DNA of 64,000 nucleotides. Origin: Palleronia rufa (GTDB taxonomy: Bacteria; Pseudomonadota; Alphaproteobacteria; Rhodobacterales; Rhodobacteraceae). Made by a program: the position numbers and the translations under genes. The notes under the pieces were generated by a model. It made no database searches. It was not told where the DNA came from and saw only the letters and a program-made list of their open reading frames with translations. Of this stretch, positions 1 through 7,635 are shown one piece after another (the stretch's first letter is position 1; the number at the start of each line of letters is the position of its first letter). The stretch is taken from the NCBI RefSeq assembly GCF_000743715.1, contig NZ_JQEY01000004.1, forward strand, positions 183,418 to 247,417. The letters are read 5' to 3'.

Positions 1-2157
1 GAGGGGCTTGGGGACCAGAGTCACCCCCGCCGCCCGGCAGGCATCGGCGATGTCCTGGCGCCGGCTTGCCGAAATCACACGTGCCGGGACCGCCCCGTGA
101 CGGGACCGCAGGCGGTCCAGCACTTCCGTTCCGGTCATGCCACCGCCAAGCTGGTAGTCCAGCAGCGCGCGGTCCGGGGTAATGTCGATCTCATCCAGCA
201 GCGCCAGGGCGCCTTCTCCGGTTTCGGCGTGGATGACGTGGCTGCCCCAGCTTTCGATCATCAGCGTGAGCGCGCCGGCCATTTCCGGGTCGTTCTCGAC
301 CAGCAGGACCACCAGGTTGCGGGTCCGGGGGCGAAGATCGTCCACGGGGTGGGCGGGGGCGGGCTCGTTTCCGACCTGTCCCAGCCGCGGCGCGGAGACG
401 GCGAAGCAGGATCCCCGGCCGCGCGTGGAGTCGAGCGACAGCGGATGACCCAGCATCGCGCAGGCGCGTTCCACGATGGTCAGCCCCAGCCCCAGCCCCT
501 TGGAGCCGGAGGCGGACTTGCCCAGCTGCCGGAACTCCTGGAAGACGGTGCGCTGGTCCTGGGGCGCGATGCCGGGACCGGTGTCGCGCACCTCGATCCG
601 CGTATCGGAACCGCTGCGGCGGACCCCGACCAGCACCTTGCCGGTGTCGGTGTAGCGGATCGCATTGGTCACCAGGTTCTGCAGGATCCGGCGCAGGAAC
701 ACCGGGTCCGAACGCACGACGTGCGAGCTGTCCACCATCCTCAGCGTCAGCCCCTTGGCGTCGGCCAGCGGCGTCAGCTCCGAACGAAGAGAGGTCAGGA
801 TGCGGCTGAGCGGCACCTCCTGGAGGCTCATCGCGGCCTGCCCGGAGTCGAGCTTGGAGATGTCCAGAAGCGCCTCGATGATCTCTTCGACGGAGGCCAG
901 GGCCGACACCGCCTTGGCCGCCGTCACCCGCGCGGTGTCGTCCTGGGCGCGGTCCTCCAGGTAGGAGACGAAGAGCTTGGCGGCAGACAGCGGCTGCAGC
1001 AGGTCGTGGGACGCGGCGGCGACGAAGCGGGTCTTCGACGCGTTCGCCCGGCGCGCCTGGTCCAGCGCGTCGCCCAGCTCGTTGGTGCGCTCCTCCACCC
1101 GGCGCTCCAGAGTCTCGTTCACGTCGCGCAGGGCGCGCTCTGCCTCCCGCTCCGACGTCACGTCCGAAAAAGAGATCACGAAGCCGCGGTCGGGCATCTC
1201 CTGGGCGAAGACGGACAGGGTCTGCTGGCCCTGGCGAACCTCGAACGTGATCGGGCTGCGGGGCCGGGTCCGCTCGGCCCAGGCGGTCAGATCCGCCCGC
1301 GTGAACTGGCGCGAGAACGTGATCTGGTCGTCCAGGCGGACGAGCAGCGCGTCGAAGGAAATGCCCAGGACCTGCCCGTCTACGGGACGGGCCAGCAGCT
1401 TTTCCATGCGGTGGTTCCAGCCCACCAGCCGCCGTCCGGCGTCGAAGATGCACACCCCCTGGTTCAGATGGTCGAGGGTGGCGCGCAGGATCTGCGCCTG
1501 CTGGTCCATCATCCGGTCGCGCTTGGCCCGTTCGGCCCGCATGATGTCGGAGACGTCGGTCTGCAGGATCACGGTGCCGCCGTTGGCGGTCCGGTGCTCG
1601 CCCACCTGCAGCCAGCGGTCGCGGGTCAGGCGGACGTTGAAAATCACACTGTCGTCGGCATGGCGGCTCATGCGGCCGTGGCGCCAGCTGGCGGGCGTTT
1701 CGCCCTCGGACAGGTCGAGATAGACCGAGGTGGAGACCAGGCGCACGTAGTCGCCGAACCCGAGCCCCGGCTCGATCCGCACGGCGATATCGGCCAGGTC
1801 GCGGCAGAAGCGCGAATTCGACATCACCAGCCGGTCCTCCGCGTCGAAGAGCGCAAAACCCTCCCGCACCGATTCGACCGCCTCTGCCAGGTTGGCGCGG
1901 GCCGATTCCGCCGCTGCGTTGGCGACGCCCAGCCGGGCGTTGGCCTCATGCAGAAGGTCCAGCGTGCGCTCCAGATCCAGCGTGCGCTGGCGGACCTGCG
2001 CCTCCAGCAGAGTGGCGCGCTCGAACTGGGCATAGGCCAGGCCCGGATGGTCGCCGGCCTGCTCGACCTTGCGCATCAGCACGTCCGCGATGCGGACCAG
2101 CCGGGCGTGCTGGCGTTCCAGCGGTTCCGACGGATCGACCAGCCCCGGCAGCGTCAT
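1..2157 (-). CDS. Hybrid sensor histidine kinase/response regulator (3' end outside window)
   Basis: Membrane-free sensor kinase of about 718 visible residues; the C-terminus lies beyond base 1. An N-terminal coiled stretch is followed by two PAS-like domains of the PAS_7 kind, a second coiled coil, a HisKA box with the phospho-acceptor in SHDLLQPL, a HATPase domain (DTGPGIAP and GLGLGLTI boxes) and a receiver domain with the probable acceptor Asp in LLDYQ. The ATG at 2157 overlaps the stop of the upstream FIST gene (ATGA), so the two are translationally coupled. With the LuxR-type regulator and the ABC exporter upstream it resembles the regulatory clusters that accompany PQQ-dependent alcohol or formaldehyde oxidation in Paracoccus and Rhodobacter (FlhSR-type). 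That link is inference from context. The ligand is unknown. Confidence 0.9.
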   Translation of the reverse strand, partial: MTLPGLVDPSEPLERQHARLVRIADVLMRKVEQAGDHPGLAYAQFERATLLEAQVRQRTLDLERTLDLLHEANARLGVANAAAESARANLAEAVESVREGFALFDAEDRLVMSNSRFCRDLADIAVRIEPGLGFGDYVRLVSTSVYLDLSEGETPASWRHGRMSRHADDSVIFNVRLTRDRWLQVGEHRTANGGTVILQTDVSDIMRAERAKRDRMMDQQAQILRATLDHLNQGVCIFDAGRRLVGWNHRMEKLLARPVDGQVLGISFDALLVRLDDQITFSRQFTRADLTAWAERTRPRSPITFEVRQGQQTLSVFAQEMPDRGFVISFSDVTSEREAERALRDVNETLERRVEERTNELGDALDQARRANASKTRFVAAASHDLLQPLSAAKLFVSYLEDRAQDDTARVTAAKAVSALASVEEIIEALLDISKLDSGQAAMSLQEVPLSRILTSLRSELTPLADAKGLTLRMVDSSHVVRSDPVFLRRILQNLVTNAIRYTDTGKVLVGVRRSGSDTRIEVRDTGPGIAPQDQRTVFQEFRQLGKSASGSKGLGLGLTIVERACAMLGHPLSLDSTRGRGSCFAVSAPRLGQVGNEPAPAHPVDDLRPRTRNLVVLLVENDPEMAGALTLMIESWGSHVIHAETGEGALALLDEIDITPDRALLDYQLGGGMTGTEVLDRLRSRHGAVPARVISASRRQDIADACRAAGVTLVPKPL

Positions 2158-3332
2158 GGGCGGCGTCCCCCCGCGGCGGGCGGATAGAGAGCCACGCCGG
2201 TCATGGTGTGGTTGATATGGATCGGGCCGATCTGCTCGCCGTAGGTGGAAAAGCCCACCACCCGGTGGCGCGCCAGAACGTCGGACACGGCGCGGCTCTG
2301 CTGTCCCTCCTCGGCCTCGATCCGGCGCAGGATGCAGTCGCAACCCAGGATGTCCGACGGGGCGGTGTGGACCGACAGGGCGGAGAGCTCCCGCTCCAGG
2401 TGTTCGGCCATGTCCTCGGACCGGGCGACGGACAGCACCATCCCCTCATCTATGGCGGAGAAAAAGACCAGATCGCCCTCAGGGGTGACGCGCTGGATGG
2501 CGCGGACGTGATGCGCGTCGCCCAGCCGCACCACGACGGGGTGCGCCGCGAAGGCGAAGGTGTCGAGCTGGTCGGGATCGCGGCCCACCACGCGGGCGTA
2601 TTCGCGGGCGGCGGGGGCGGCGTTGATCTCCTTGACGGTACGGGTCTCGGGATCTGCCGCCGTGACGACCATGCGGGTTTCGGTGGGGGTGAGATGGTCC
2701 AGGCTGAACACCTGCGCGCGGCAATCCGTGGCCACCAGCGTGACCACGGCGGCGCCGTCCAGCACATCGCCGTTCACGGCCATGCGCGTCCGGCCGAAGG
2801 CCCGCCCGTCGCCGGTGGACCCGCCGAAGAGCGACATGTGCCCCAGGGCGGGGGCAAGGGCCGCGACCAGCGCATCCTCGCGCCGCGACAGCCCATCGAT
2901 CAGCGCGAAGGCGAAGAGCGTGGGAAAGGCCTGCGCGCGCGCGGCCAGGTCGATGCGGGTGCGCACCATCCGGTCGGCCAGCGCGGCCCCGTCGAACGCC
3001 GCAAGGTCCGGGACGACCAGAAGCTCGGTCGCGAAATGGGCGGCGGGCAGGCCGACGGCGATGATCGCGTCCTCGGCATAGCCGTCCGGGCCGATTTCGC
3101 CCGCGGTCGAACAGGCGACCGTATGGCAGCCGGGAAAGGCGCGGGCGGCGTCCCGGGCCACCCGGTCGAAATCGGCGCGGGGGCTGACGAAGAGAAACAG
3201 CTGCGACAGGTCGGTGCCGGCGAACCGCCGGGCCAGCGCGGCCATGGAGGCGTCATGGGCCACCGCGGCGCGCAGCAGCAGGCCCGTGTCGCGGGCTGCC
3301 GTTCCGGGCCGTGTCTCGGTAATCCGCGCGAT
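2154..3332 (-). CDS. FIST N/C-domain sensory protein
   Basis: FIST-domain protein of about 390 residues: FIST_N (around LFLFVSPRADFD, CSTAGEIGPDGY and the SLFGGSTGD box) followed by FIST_C (the region with VVGRDPDQLDTF to VGFSTYGEQIGP). FIST modules are thought to bind small ligands and feed signal kinases; here the gene overlaps the downstream hybrid kinase by four bases, so it probably works with it. The start is uncertain. The ATG at 3470 lies inside the regulator gene in the wrong frame and gives un-FIST-like sequence. The first later ATG (3245) or GTG (3263) would cut into the first helix. A strong ribosome site precedes an ATC codon at 3332, which is the start used here. Confidence 0.85.
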   Translation of the reverse strand: MARITETRPGTAARDTGLLLRAAVAHDASMAALARRFAGTDLSQLFLFVSPRADFDRVARDAARAFPGCHTVACSTAGEIGPDGYAEDAIIAVGLPAAHFATELLVVPDLAAFDGAALADRMVRTRIDLAARAQAFPTLFAFALIDGLSRREDALVAALAPALGHMSLFGGSTGDGRAFGRTRMAVNGDVLDGAAVVTLVATDCRAQVFSLDHLTPTETRMVVTAADPETRTVKEINAAPAAREYARVVGRDPDQLDTFAFAAHPVVVRLGDAHHVRAIQRVTPEGDLVFFSAIDEGMVLSVARSEDMAEHLERELSALSVHTAPSDILGCDCILRRIEAEEGQQSRAVSDVLARHRVVGFSTYGEQIGPIHINHTMTGVALYPPAAGGRRP

Positions 3333-3340
3333 GGCCGGTG

Positions 3341-3348
3341 TCCTCCCC
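3341..3348 (-). promoter_or_regulatory. Strong Shine-Dalgarno upstream of the FIST gene
   Basis: On the minus strand GGGGAGGA lies 8 bases before ATC (3332) and 17 before ATT (3323), both in the FIST frame. It sits 15 bases after the regulator stop codon. It is the only convincing ribosome site for this gene and suggests initiation at a non-AUG codon or a mutated ATG. Confidence 0.5.
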
Positions 3349-3363
3349 GCCGCGCAGGATGGG

Positions 3364-4050
3364 TCAGCCGTCGCGGGTTGGCAAGATCGACGCGAACTTG
3401 GCCTGTTGCGCCACCAGCACCGCCTGGGTGCGGGACTGCACGGCCAGCTTGCGCATGATGGCGGTGACATGCGCCTTGACCGTGGTTTCGGCGATCGACA
3501 GGTCGTAGGCGATCTGCTTGTTCAGCTTGCCGTCGCAGATCAGCTCCAGGATGCGGGCCTGCTGCGCGGTCAGCGACGACAGCCGCGTGACCGCGTTCGC
3601 CCGGTCCGACGGCTGCGGGCAGTCCACGAAGTTCTCCGGCAGGTAGGTGCGGCCCGCGAGGATCGCCTCCAGCGCGGCGCGGAACTCCGCATGGGGGCTG
3701 TGTTTGGGCACGAAACCGGAGGCCCCGGCTTCCATCGCTGCGGCGATCATCGCGTTGTCGGCCATGGAGGAGACCACGATAACGGGCGTGTCGGGGGCCT
3801 GCGTCTTAAGACGGATCAGCCCGTCCAACCCGGTGACGTCCGGCAGGTTCAGGTCCAGCACGATGACATCGCGGCGTCCGTCGCGGGACAGGATCTCAAG
3901 CCCGCCGGACAGGGTGTCGGCGGTGGCGATATCCTGGCACTGGGCGGCGTTCTTCAACGTCAGCTCCAGCGCGTCGCAGAACAGCGGGTGGTCGTCGATG
4001 ACGAGCGCCGAGCGGGTCTGTGTCGCGGTGGGACTCTGGTGTGCCTGCAT
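3364..4050 (-). CDS. NarL/FixJ-type response regulator
   Basis: Two-domain transcription factor of 228 residues. The receiver domain has the acidic pair Asp19-Asp20, the phospho-acceptor Asp66 in VLDLNLPD, and the Lys of VPKHSP. A linker leads to a LuxR-type helix-turn-helix (LSSLTAQQARILELICDG ... AETTVKAHVTAIMRKL). The ATG at 4050 starts directly before the receiver domain; an upstream frame extension to 4149 is proline-rich and unlikely. It lies 31 bases upstream of the FIST start used here and is co-oriented with the FIST and kinase genes, so it is probably the cognate regulator of the hybrid kinase. Target genes are unknown; the neighbouring ABC exporter genes and a PQQ dehydrogenase outside the window are plausible. 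Confidence 0.9.
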   Translation of the reverse strand: MQAHQSPTATQTRSALVIDDHPLFCDALELTLKNAAQCQDIATADTLSGGLEILSRDGRRDVIVLDLNLPDVTGLDGLIRLKTQAPDTPVIVVSSMADNAMIAAAMEAGASGFVPKHSPHAEFRAALEAILAGRTYLPENFVDCPQPSDRANAVTRLSSLTAQQARILELICDGKLNKQIAYDLSIAETTVKAHVTAIMRKLAVQSRTQAVLVAQQAKFASILPTRDG

Positions 4051-4229
4051 TGTGGCACGATAGCCCGGCGCGCGGGGCGCGTCATGGGGGAAAAAGGTCG
4101 GGTGCGGGGACGGCGCCGGGGTGCGTCCGGCGGCGCGCGGAGCCCGCATCTCGTCCTGCTGTCTGCCACCCGGGGGAAGCCGGTGCCGTTCCGGCGGCCT
4201 GCATCTTGACGGCGGCGCCGGCGCAGACC

Positions 4230-4605
4230 CTGCCGAAGCTGTCCGCTGCGGCCTTGGAATTCGGCACCCTGAACCGGGAGCCCGGCGCGGGCTTGTCTTC
4301 GATCCGGCCGCCTTGGACAGTCCGCGGTTTTCTGCGCTGTATCGCCGGACTCGACCGCGGGTATCCCGGCCGGATCGACGCGCCCGAGGCGGTGGCGACG
4401 ATCTTTCAGGAACCCGCGCGCCCGCCGTGGCGGACGCTGGCCGATGAGATAATGGCGCTTTTCGTGCGCCTGCGCGACGAGACCGAAGCCACGACGGTAT
4501 TGGTCACCCGTGCGGCGGAGGCGCAGCGCCTCGCCACCCGGGCGGTGGGTCCGGACGGCCCGCCGGCCCGGGTCATGTCCGACCGGGTGAACCGTCCGAT
4601 GGCGC
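4230..4605 (+). pseudogene. Decayed NitT/TauT-type ABC transporter ATP-binding protein
   Basis: One plus-strand frame keeps recognisable pieces of a nitrate/sulfonate-type ABC ATPase in the right order. FLRCIAGLDRGYPGRI is the segment just after Walker A, ATIFQEPARPPWRTL is the Q-loop, and LRDETEATTVLVTRAAEAQR followed by LATRAV is the H-loop region. The Walker A motif is destroyed, about 100 residues carrying the signature and Walker B are deleted between WRTL and ADEIMALF, and the H-loop His is Arg. It cannot be functional. A decayed permease of the same transporter class lies at about 11.2 kb in the same orientation. The identification is from motif memory, not a search. Confidence 0.65.
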
Positions 4606-4640
4606 CCGCGCGCCGACAGGCGCCGCGGCGCGGGCGGCCA

Positions 4641-5462
4641 TCAGCCCTTGCGGCGAACAAGGCCGCGGGCCGGGTCGTATCCCCACAGGGCGAGCGCGGC
4701 GAAGGCCAGCGTGGCCAGCAGCGTCCAGAGCAGCGCCGCCGCGTTGAGTTCCGTGTAAAGAGCGAAGCGGATCAGCTCGACCGCGTGGGAGAACGGGTTG
4801 GCCGCGCTGACATCGCGCAGGAGCGGAGAGGATTCCGCCATCTTCCAAAGGGGGTACAGGGCGGAGCTGAGAAAGAACATCGGGAAGATGACGAAGTTCA
4901 TGACGCCCGCGAAATTCTCAAGCTGCTTGACGAGGGACGACAGCGCCAGCCCGAGCGCGCCCAGCATCAGCCCCGCAAGAACCAGGGCCGGCAAGACGGT
5001 GAGATAGCCCCAAGGCGGCATCTCGATCCCGAAGGCCAGGGCGATGGCGAGGAACGCGTAGACCTGCAGGACCGAAATGGCGGTCGAGGCGATCAGCTTG
5101 GACAGCAGCAGCCACCAGCGCGGCAGAGGGGCCGTGAGCAGGAGGCGCATGGATCCCATCTCGCGGTCGTAGACGAGAGAGAGCGACGACTGCATCCCGT
5201 TGAAAAGCAGGATCATGCCGCAGAGCCCCGGCACGATGTAGGTCTCATATGTGATGTAGGTCTGGTAGGGCGGCAGGATCGACAGGCCCAGCGCGGCCCG
5301 GAACCCGGCGGCGAAGACCAGCAGCCAGACCAGCGGACGGACGAGGGCGGCGAGGAAGCGTTCGCGCTGATGCAGGAACCGCAGACCTTCGCGGGCGACG
5401 ATGGCCCGCAGGGCGATCAGCCAGGTCACCGGACGGATCCGGCAATCGCGCCCCCGGCGCAC
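4641..5462 (-). CDS. ABC-2 type permease (PQQ-alcohol-cluster type)
   Basis: Integral membrane protein of about 273 residues with six predicted transmembrane stretches and the ABC-2 permease features VRPLVWLLVFAAGFR, YIVPGLCGMILLFNGMQSS and MGSMRLLLTAPLPRWWLLL. It probably forms an exporter with the ATPase encoded 82 bases upstream on the same strand. This pair is typically found next to PQQ-dependent alcohol dehydrogenase genes. The start is a GTG at 5462; a second GTG at 5429 gives a more family-like N-terminus, and neither has a clear ribosome site. The substrate is unknown. Confidence 0.87.
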   Translation of the reverse strand: MRRGRDCRIRPVTWLIALRAIVAREGLRFLHQRERFLAALVRPLVWLLVFAAGFRAALGLSILPPYQTYITYETYIVPGLCGMILLFNGMQSSLSLVYDREMGSMRLLLTAPLPRWWLLLSKLIASTAISVLQVYAFLAIALAFGIEMPPWGYLTVLPALVLAGLMLGALGLALSSLVKQLENFAGVMNFVIFPMFFLSSALYPLWKMAESSPLLRDVSAANPFSHAVELIRFALYTELNAAALLWTLLATLAFAALALWGYDPARGLVRRKG

Positions 5463-5544
5463 GGCGCGGCCTGTGCGGCGCGGTGCGCAGGTTGCCCAGG
5501 TCCGCGACCGCGGCGGGTCCGCGCGGACGCCGATCCCTCCCGTC

Positions 5545-6285
5545 TCATGGACCGACCCGGTCCGCAGCGTCGGGCGCGCCGGTCAGCGCCAGGAACCTGT
5601 CGGACAGGTCCACGCCTTCGGCGATCCGCGAAGCTGTGCCGTCGCGCAGGATGCGGCCCTGGTGCAGGACCAGGAGGTGGTCGTCGGGGCGAATCTCATC
5701 GGTCAGGTGGGTGGCCCAGAGCACCGTCAGCCCGTCGCGCGCCAGGTCGTGCACATGGGCCGTGATCGCGTGCCGGGAGGCCGCGTCCAGCCCCACCGTG
5801 GGCTCATCGCACAGCAGCACGGACGGCGCGTGGATCAGGGCGCGGGCCAGTTCCGTCCGCCGGCGGTGGCCGCCGTTGAGGTCGCGGACCCGCTCGCCCG
5901 CGCGCTCGGCCATGGAAAGGCGGTCGAGGCTCCGGTCGATCCTGACGCGGGCATCGCGCCCGGACAGGCCGTGGAGCGCCGCGAAATAGTGCAGGTTCTG
6001 ATGCACGGTCAGATCCAGGTCCAGCGTCGGCTGCTGGAACACGATTCCCATGCGGCCCAGCGCGCGGCGCGGATGGCGCGACAGGTCGTGACCGGCGATC
6101 GTCACCGTGCCGGACGGGGTGGTGAACAGCCGGGTGAGCAACGCGAACAAGGTGGATTTGCCGGCCCCGTTCGGCCCCAGAAGAGCCGTGAACCTGCCCG
6201 GCGCACAGGCAAAGGATACCCCGTCCAGCGCCCGCCGGGCGCCATAGGAGAACGACAGATCTGCGACGGTGAGGCCTTGGGTCAT
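5545..6285 (-). CDS. ABC transporter ATP-binding protein
   Basis: ATPase subunit of about 246 residues paired with the ABC-2 permease. Walker A is GPNGAGKST, the Q-loop is in VFQQPTLD, Walker B is VLLCDEPTVGLD and the H-loop is WATHLTDE. The signature is unusual: LNGGHRRRTELARAL replaces the usual LSGGQ, with Asn for Ser and His for Gln. NGGHRRR-type signatures are common in ABC subunits of PQQ-associated exporters. The start at MTQGL (6285) was chosen because the upstream extension is arginine/proline-rich. The gene diverges from coxG across a 246-base gap. Confidence 0.9.
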   Translation of the reverse strand: MTQGLTVADLSFSYGARRALDGVSFACAPGRFTALLGPNGAGKSTLFALLTRLFTTPSGTVTIAGHDLSRHPRRALGRMGIVFQQPTLDLDLTVHQNLHYFAALHGLSGRDARVRIDRSLDRLSMAERAGERVRDLNGGHRRRTELARALIHAPSVLLCDEPTVGLDAASRHAITAHVHDLARDGLTVLWATHLTDEIRPDDHLLVLHQGRILRDGTASRIAEGVDLSDRFLALTGAPDAADRVGP

Positions 6286-6531
6286 GGCGCGATGAAAGGC
6301 GATTCCGGCGGCCAGCGGAAGGGCCGCGGAACGCGACCAAGGTGCCGGGTCGGGGCGCGGCGGATCCGCCGTAGGGCAAGGTTTTGCGCGGGGAAGCGGC
6401 GGCGGCACGGTCCGCGAGGTGGGGGCAGCCCCCCGGCGTGCGGCCCCACCCGAGTGCGCACCCTATCCATAGGTCTAATATCGCTTGCCGCATGGACCGC
6501 CCTAGCCTCCGGCAAAAGGGGAGAACGTCGT
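6286..6531. promoter_or_regulatory. Divergent promoter region between ABC ATPase and coxG
   Basis: Non-coding gap that must hold the promoters of the minus-strand ABC genes and the plus-strand cox operon. An AT-richer patch around 6467-6485 is the best candidate for the cox promoter or a regulator site. A ribosome site AAAGGGGAG precedes the coxG ATG. No regulator gene for cox is adjacent. Confidence 0.4.
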
Positions 6532-7065
6532 ATGGAGCTGAGCGGACACCGTATCGTCGACGCCCCGCGCGCAGAGGTCTGGGCGGCACTCCTGAATCCG
6601 GACGTGCTGAAGGACTGCGTGCCCGGCTGCCAGGAGATGACGGGAAACCCCGAGGACGGGTTCGCCGCGACCGTGGTGCAGAAGGTCGGCCCGGTAAAGG
6701 CGACGTTCAAGGGCGTCGTGACCCTGGAAGACATGAACGAGCCGGAAAGCCTGACGCTGAACGGCGAGGGCAAGGGCGGTGCGGCCGGCTTCGCCAAGGG
6801 CGGCGCGAAATGCGTGCTGTCGGAGGAAGGCGCGGGCCAGACCCGGCTGGAATACGATGTGGAAGCCAAGGTGGGGGGCAAGCTCGCGCAGCTGGGCAGC
6901 CGCATCATCGACGGCTTCGCCAAGAAGATGGCCGACCAGTTCTTCGAGGACTTCAAGGCCCGGGTCGAGGGCGGCGGTACCTCGGCGGCGCCCGCGGCGG
7001 CGGATGCGGCATCCGCAGAGCCGGCGCAGAAGAAATCGTGGTTCGGCCGCCGGTCGGCCGAGTGA
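6532..7065 (+). CDS. coxG: CoxG-like SRPBCC-family protein
   Basis: 177-residue member of the CO-dehydrogenase subunit G family. An SRPBCC fold covers residues 1 to about 145 ([36 protein letters not shown]), then a Gly/Ala/Pro linker and a short KKSWFGRR tail. CoxG proteins are associated with anchoring or recruiting the molybdenum hydroxylase to the membrane, possibly with quinone binding. It is the first gene of the cox operon here, 25 bases ahead of coxS. The GGGGAG ribosome site and ATG at 6532 fix the start. Confidence 0.92.
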   Translation: MELSGHRIVDAPRAEVWAALLNPDVLKDCVPGCQEMTGNPEDGFAATVVQKVGPVKATFKGVVTLEDMNEPESLTLNGEGKGGAAGFAKGGAKCVLSEEGAGQTRLEYDVEAKVGGKLAQLGSRIIDGFAKKMADQFFEDFKARVEGGGTSAAPAAADAASAEPAQKKSWFGRRSAE

Positions 7066-7090
7066 TGACAGGACCCGTAGGGAGGATTTG

Positions 7091-7576
<486 letters not shown>

Positions 7577-7592
7577 AGATTATCGTATAAGA

Positions 7593-7618
7593 GAACGATT
7601 TTTCTGCGAAAATCGTTC
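7593..7618 (+). promoter_or_regulatory. Perfect inverted repeat between coxS and coxL
   Basis: GAACGATTTT (7593-7602), a six-base loop, then AAAATCGTTC (7609-7618): a perfect 10-base-pair stem in the 59-base coxS-coxL gap, just upstream of the coxL ribosome site AGGGAGG. It has no U-tract after the stem, so it is more likely an mRNA-processing or stability hairpin than a terminator. It could also be a protein-binding site. Confidence 0.75.
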
Positions 7619-7635
7619 CACAGGGAGGCTACCAC

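Noticed and set aside
97..2187. Long plus-strand open frame of about 700 codons
   Set aside because: It is antisense to the hybrid kinase, His/Gln/Arg/Gly-rich and lacks domain motifs; a GC-bias shadow.
3333..3470. ATG at 3470 as FIST start
   Set aside because: The added N-terminus lies inside the response regulator gene in another frame and is Cys/Pro/Ser-rich, unlike FIST proteins.
4020..5765. 581-codon plus-strand frame
   Set aside because: Only its middle part (about 4230-4605) resembles a protein, as a decayed ABC ATPase; the rest is antisense to the regulator and permease genes.
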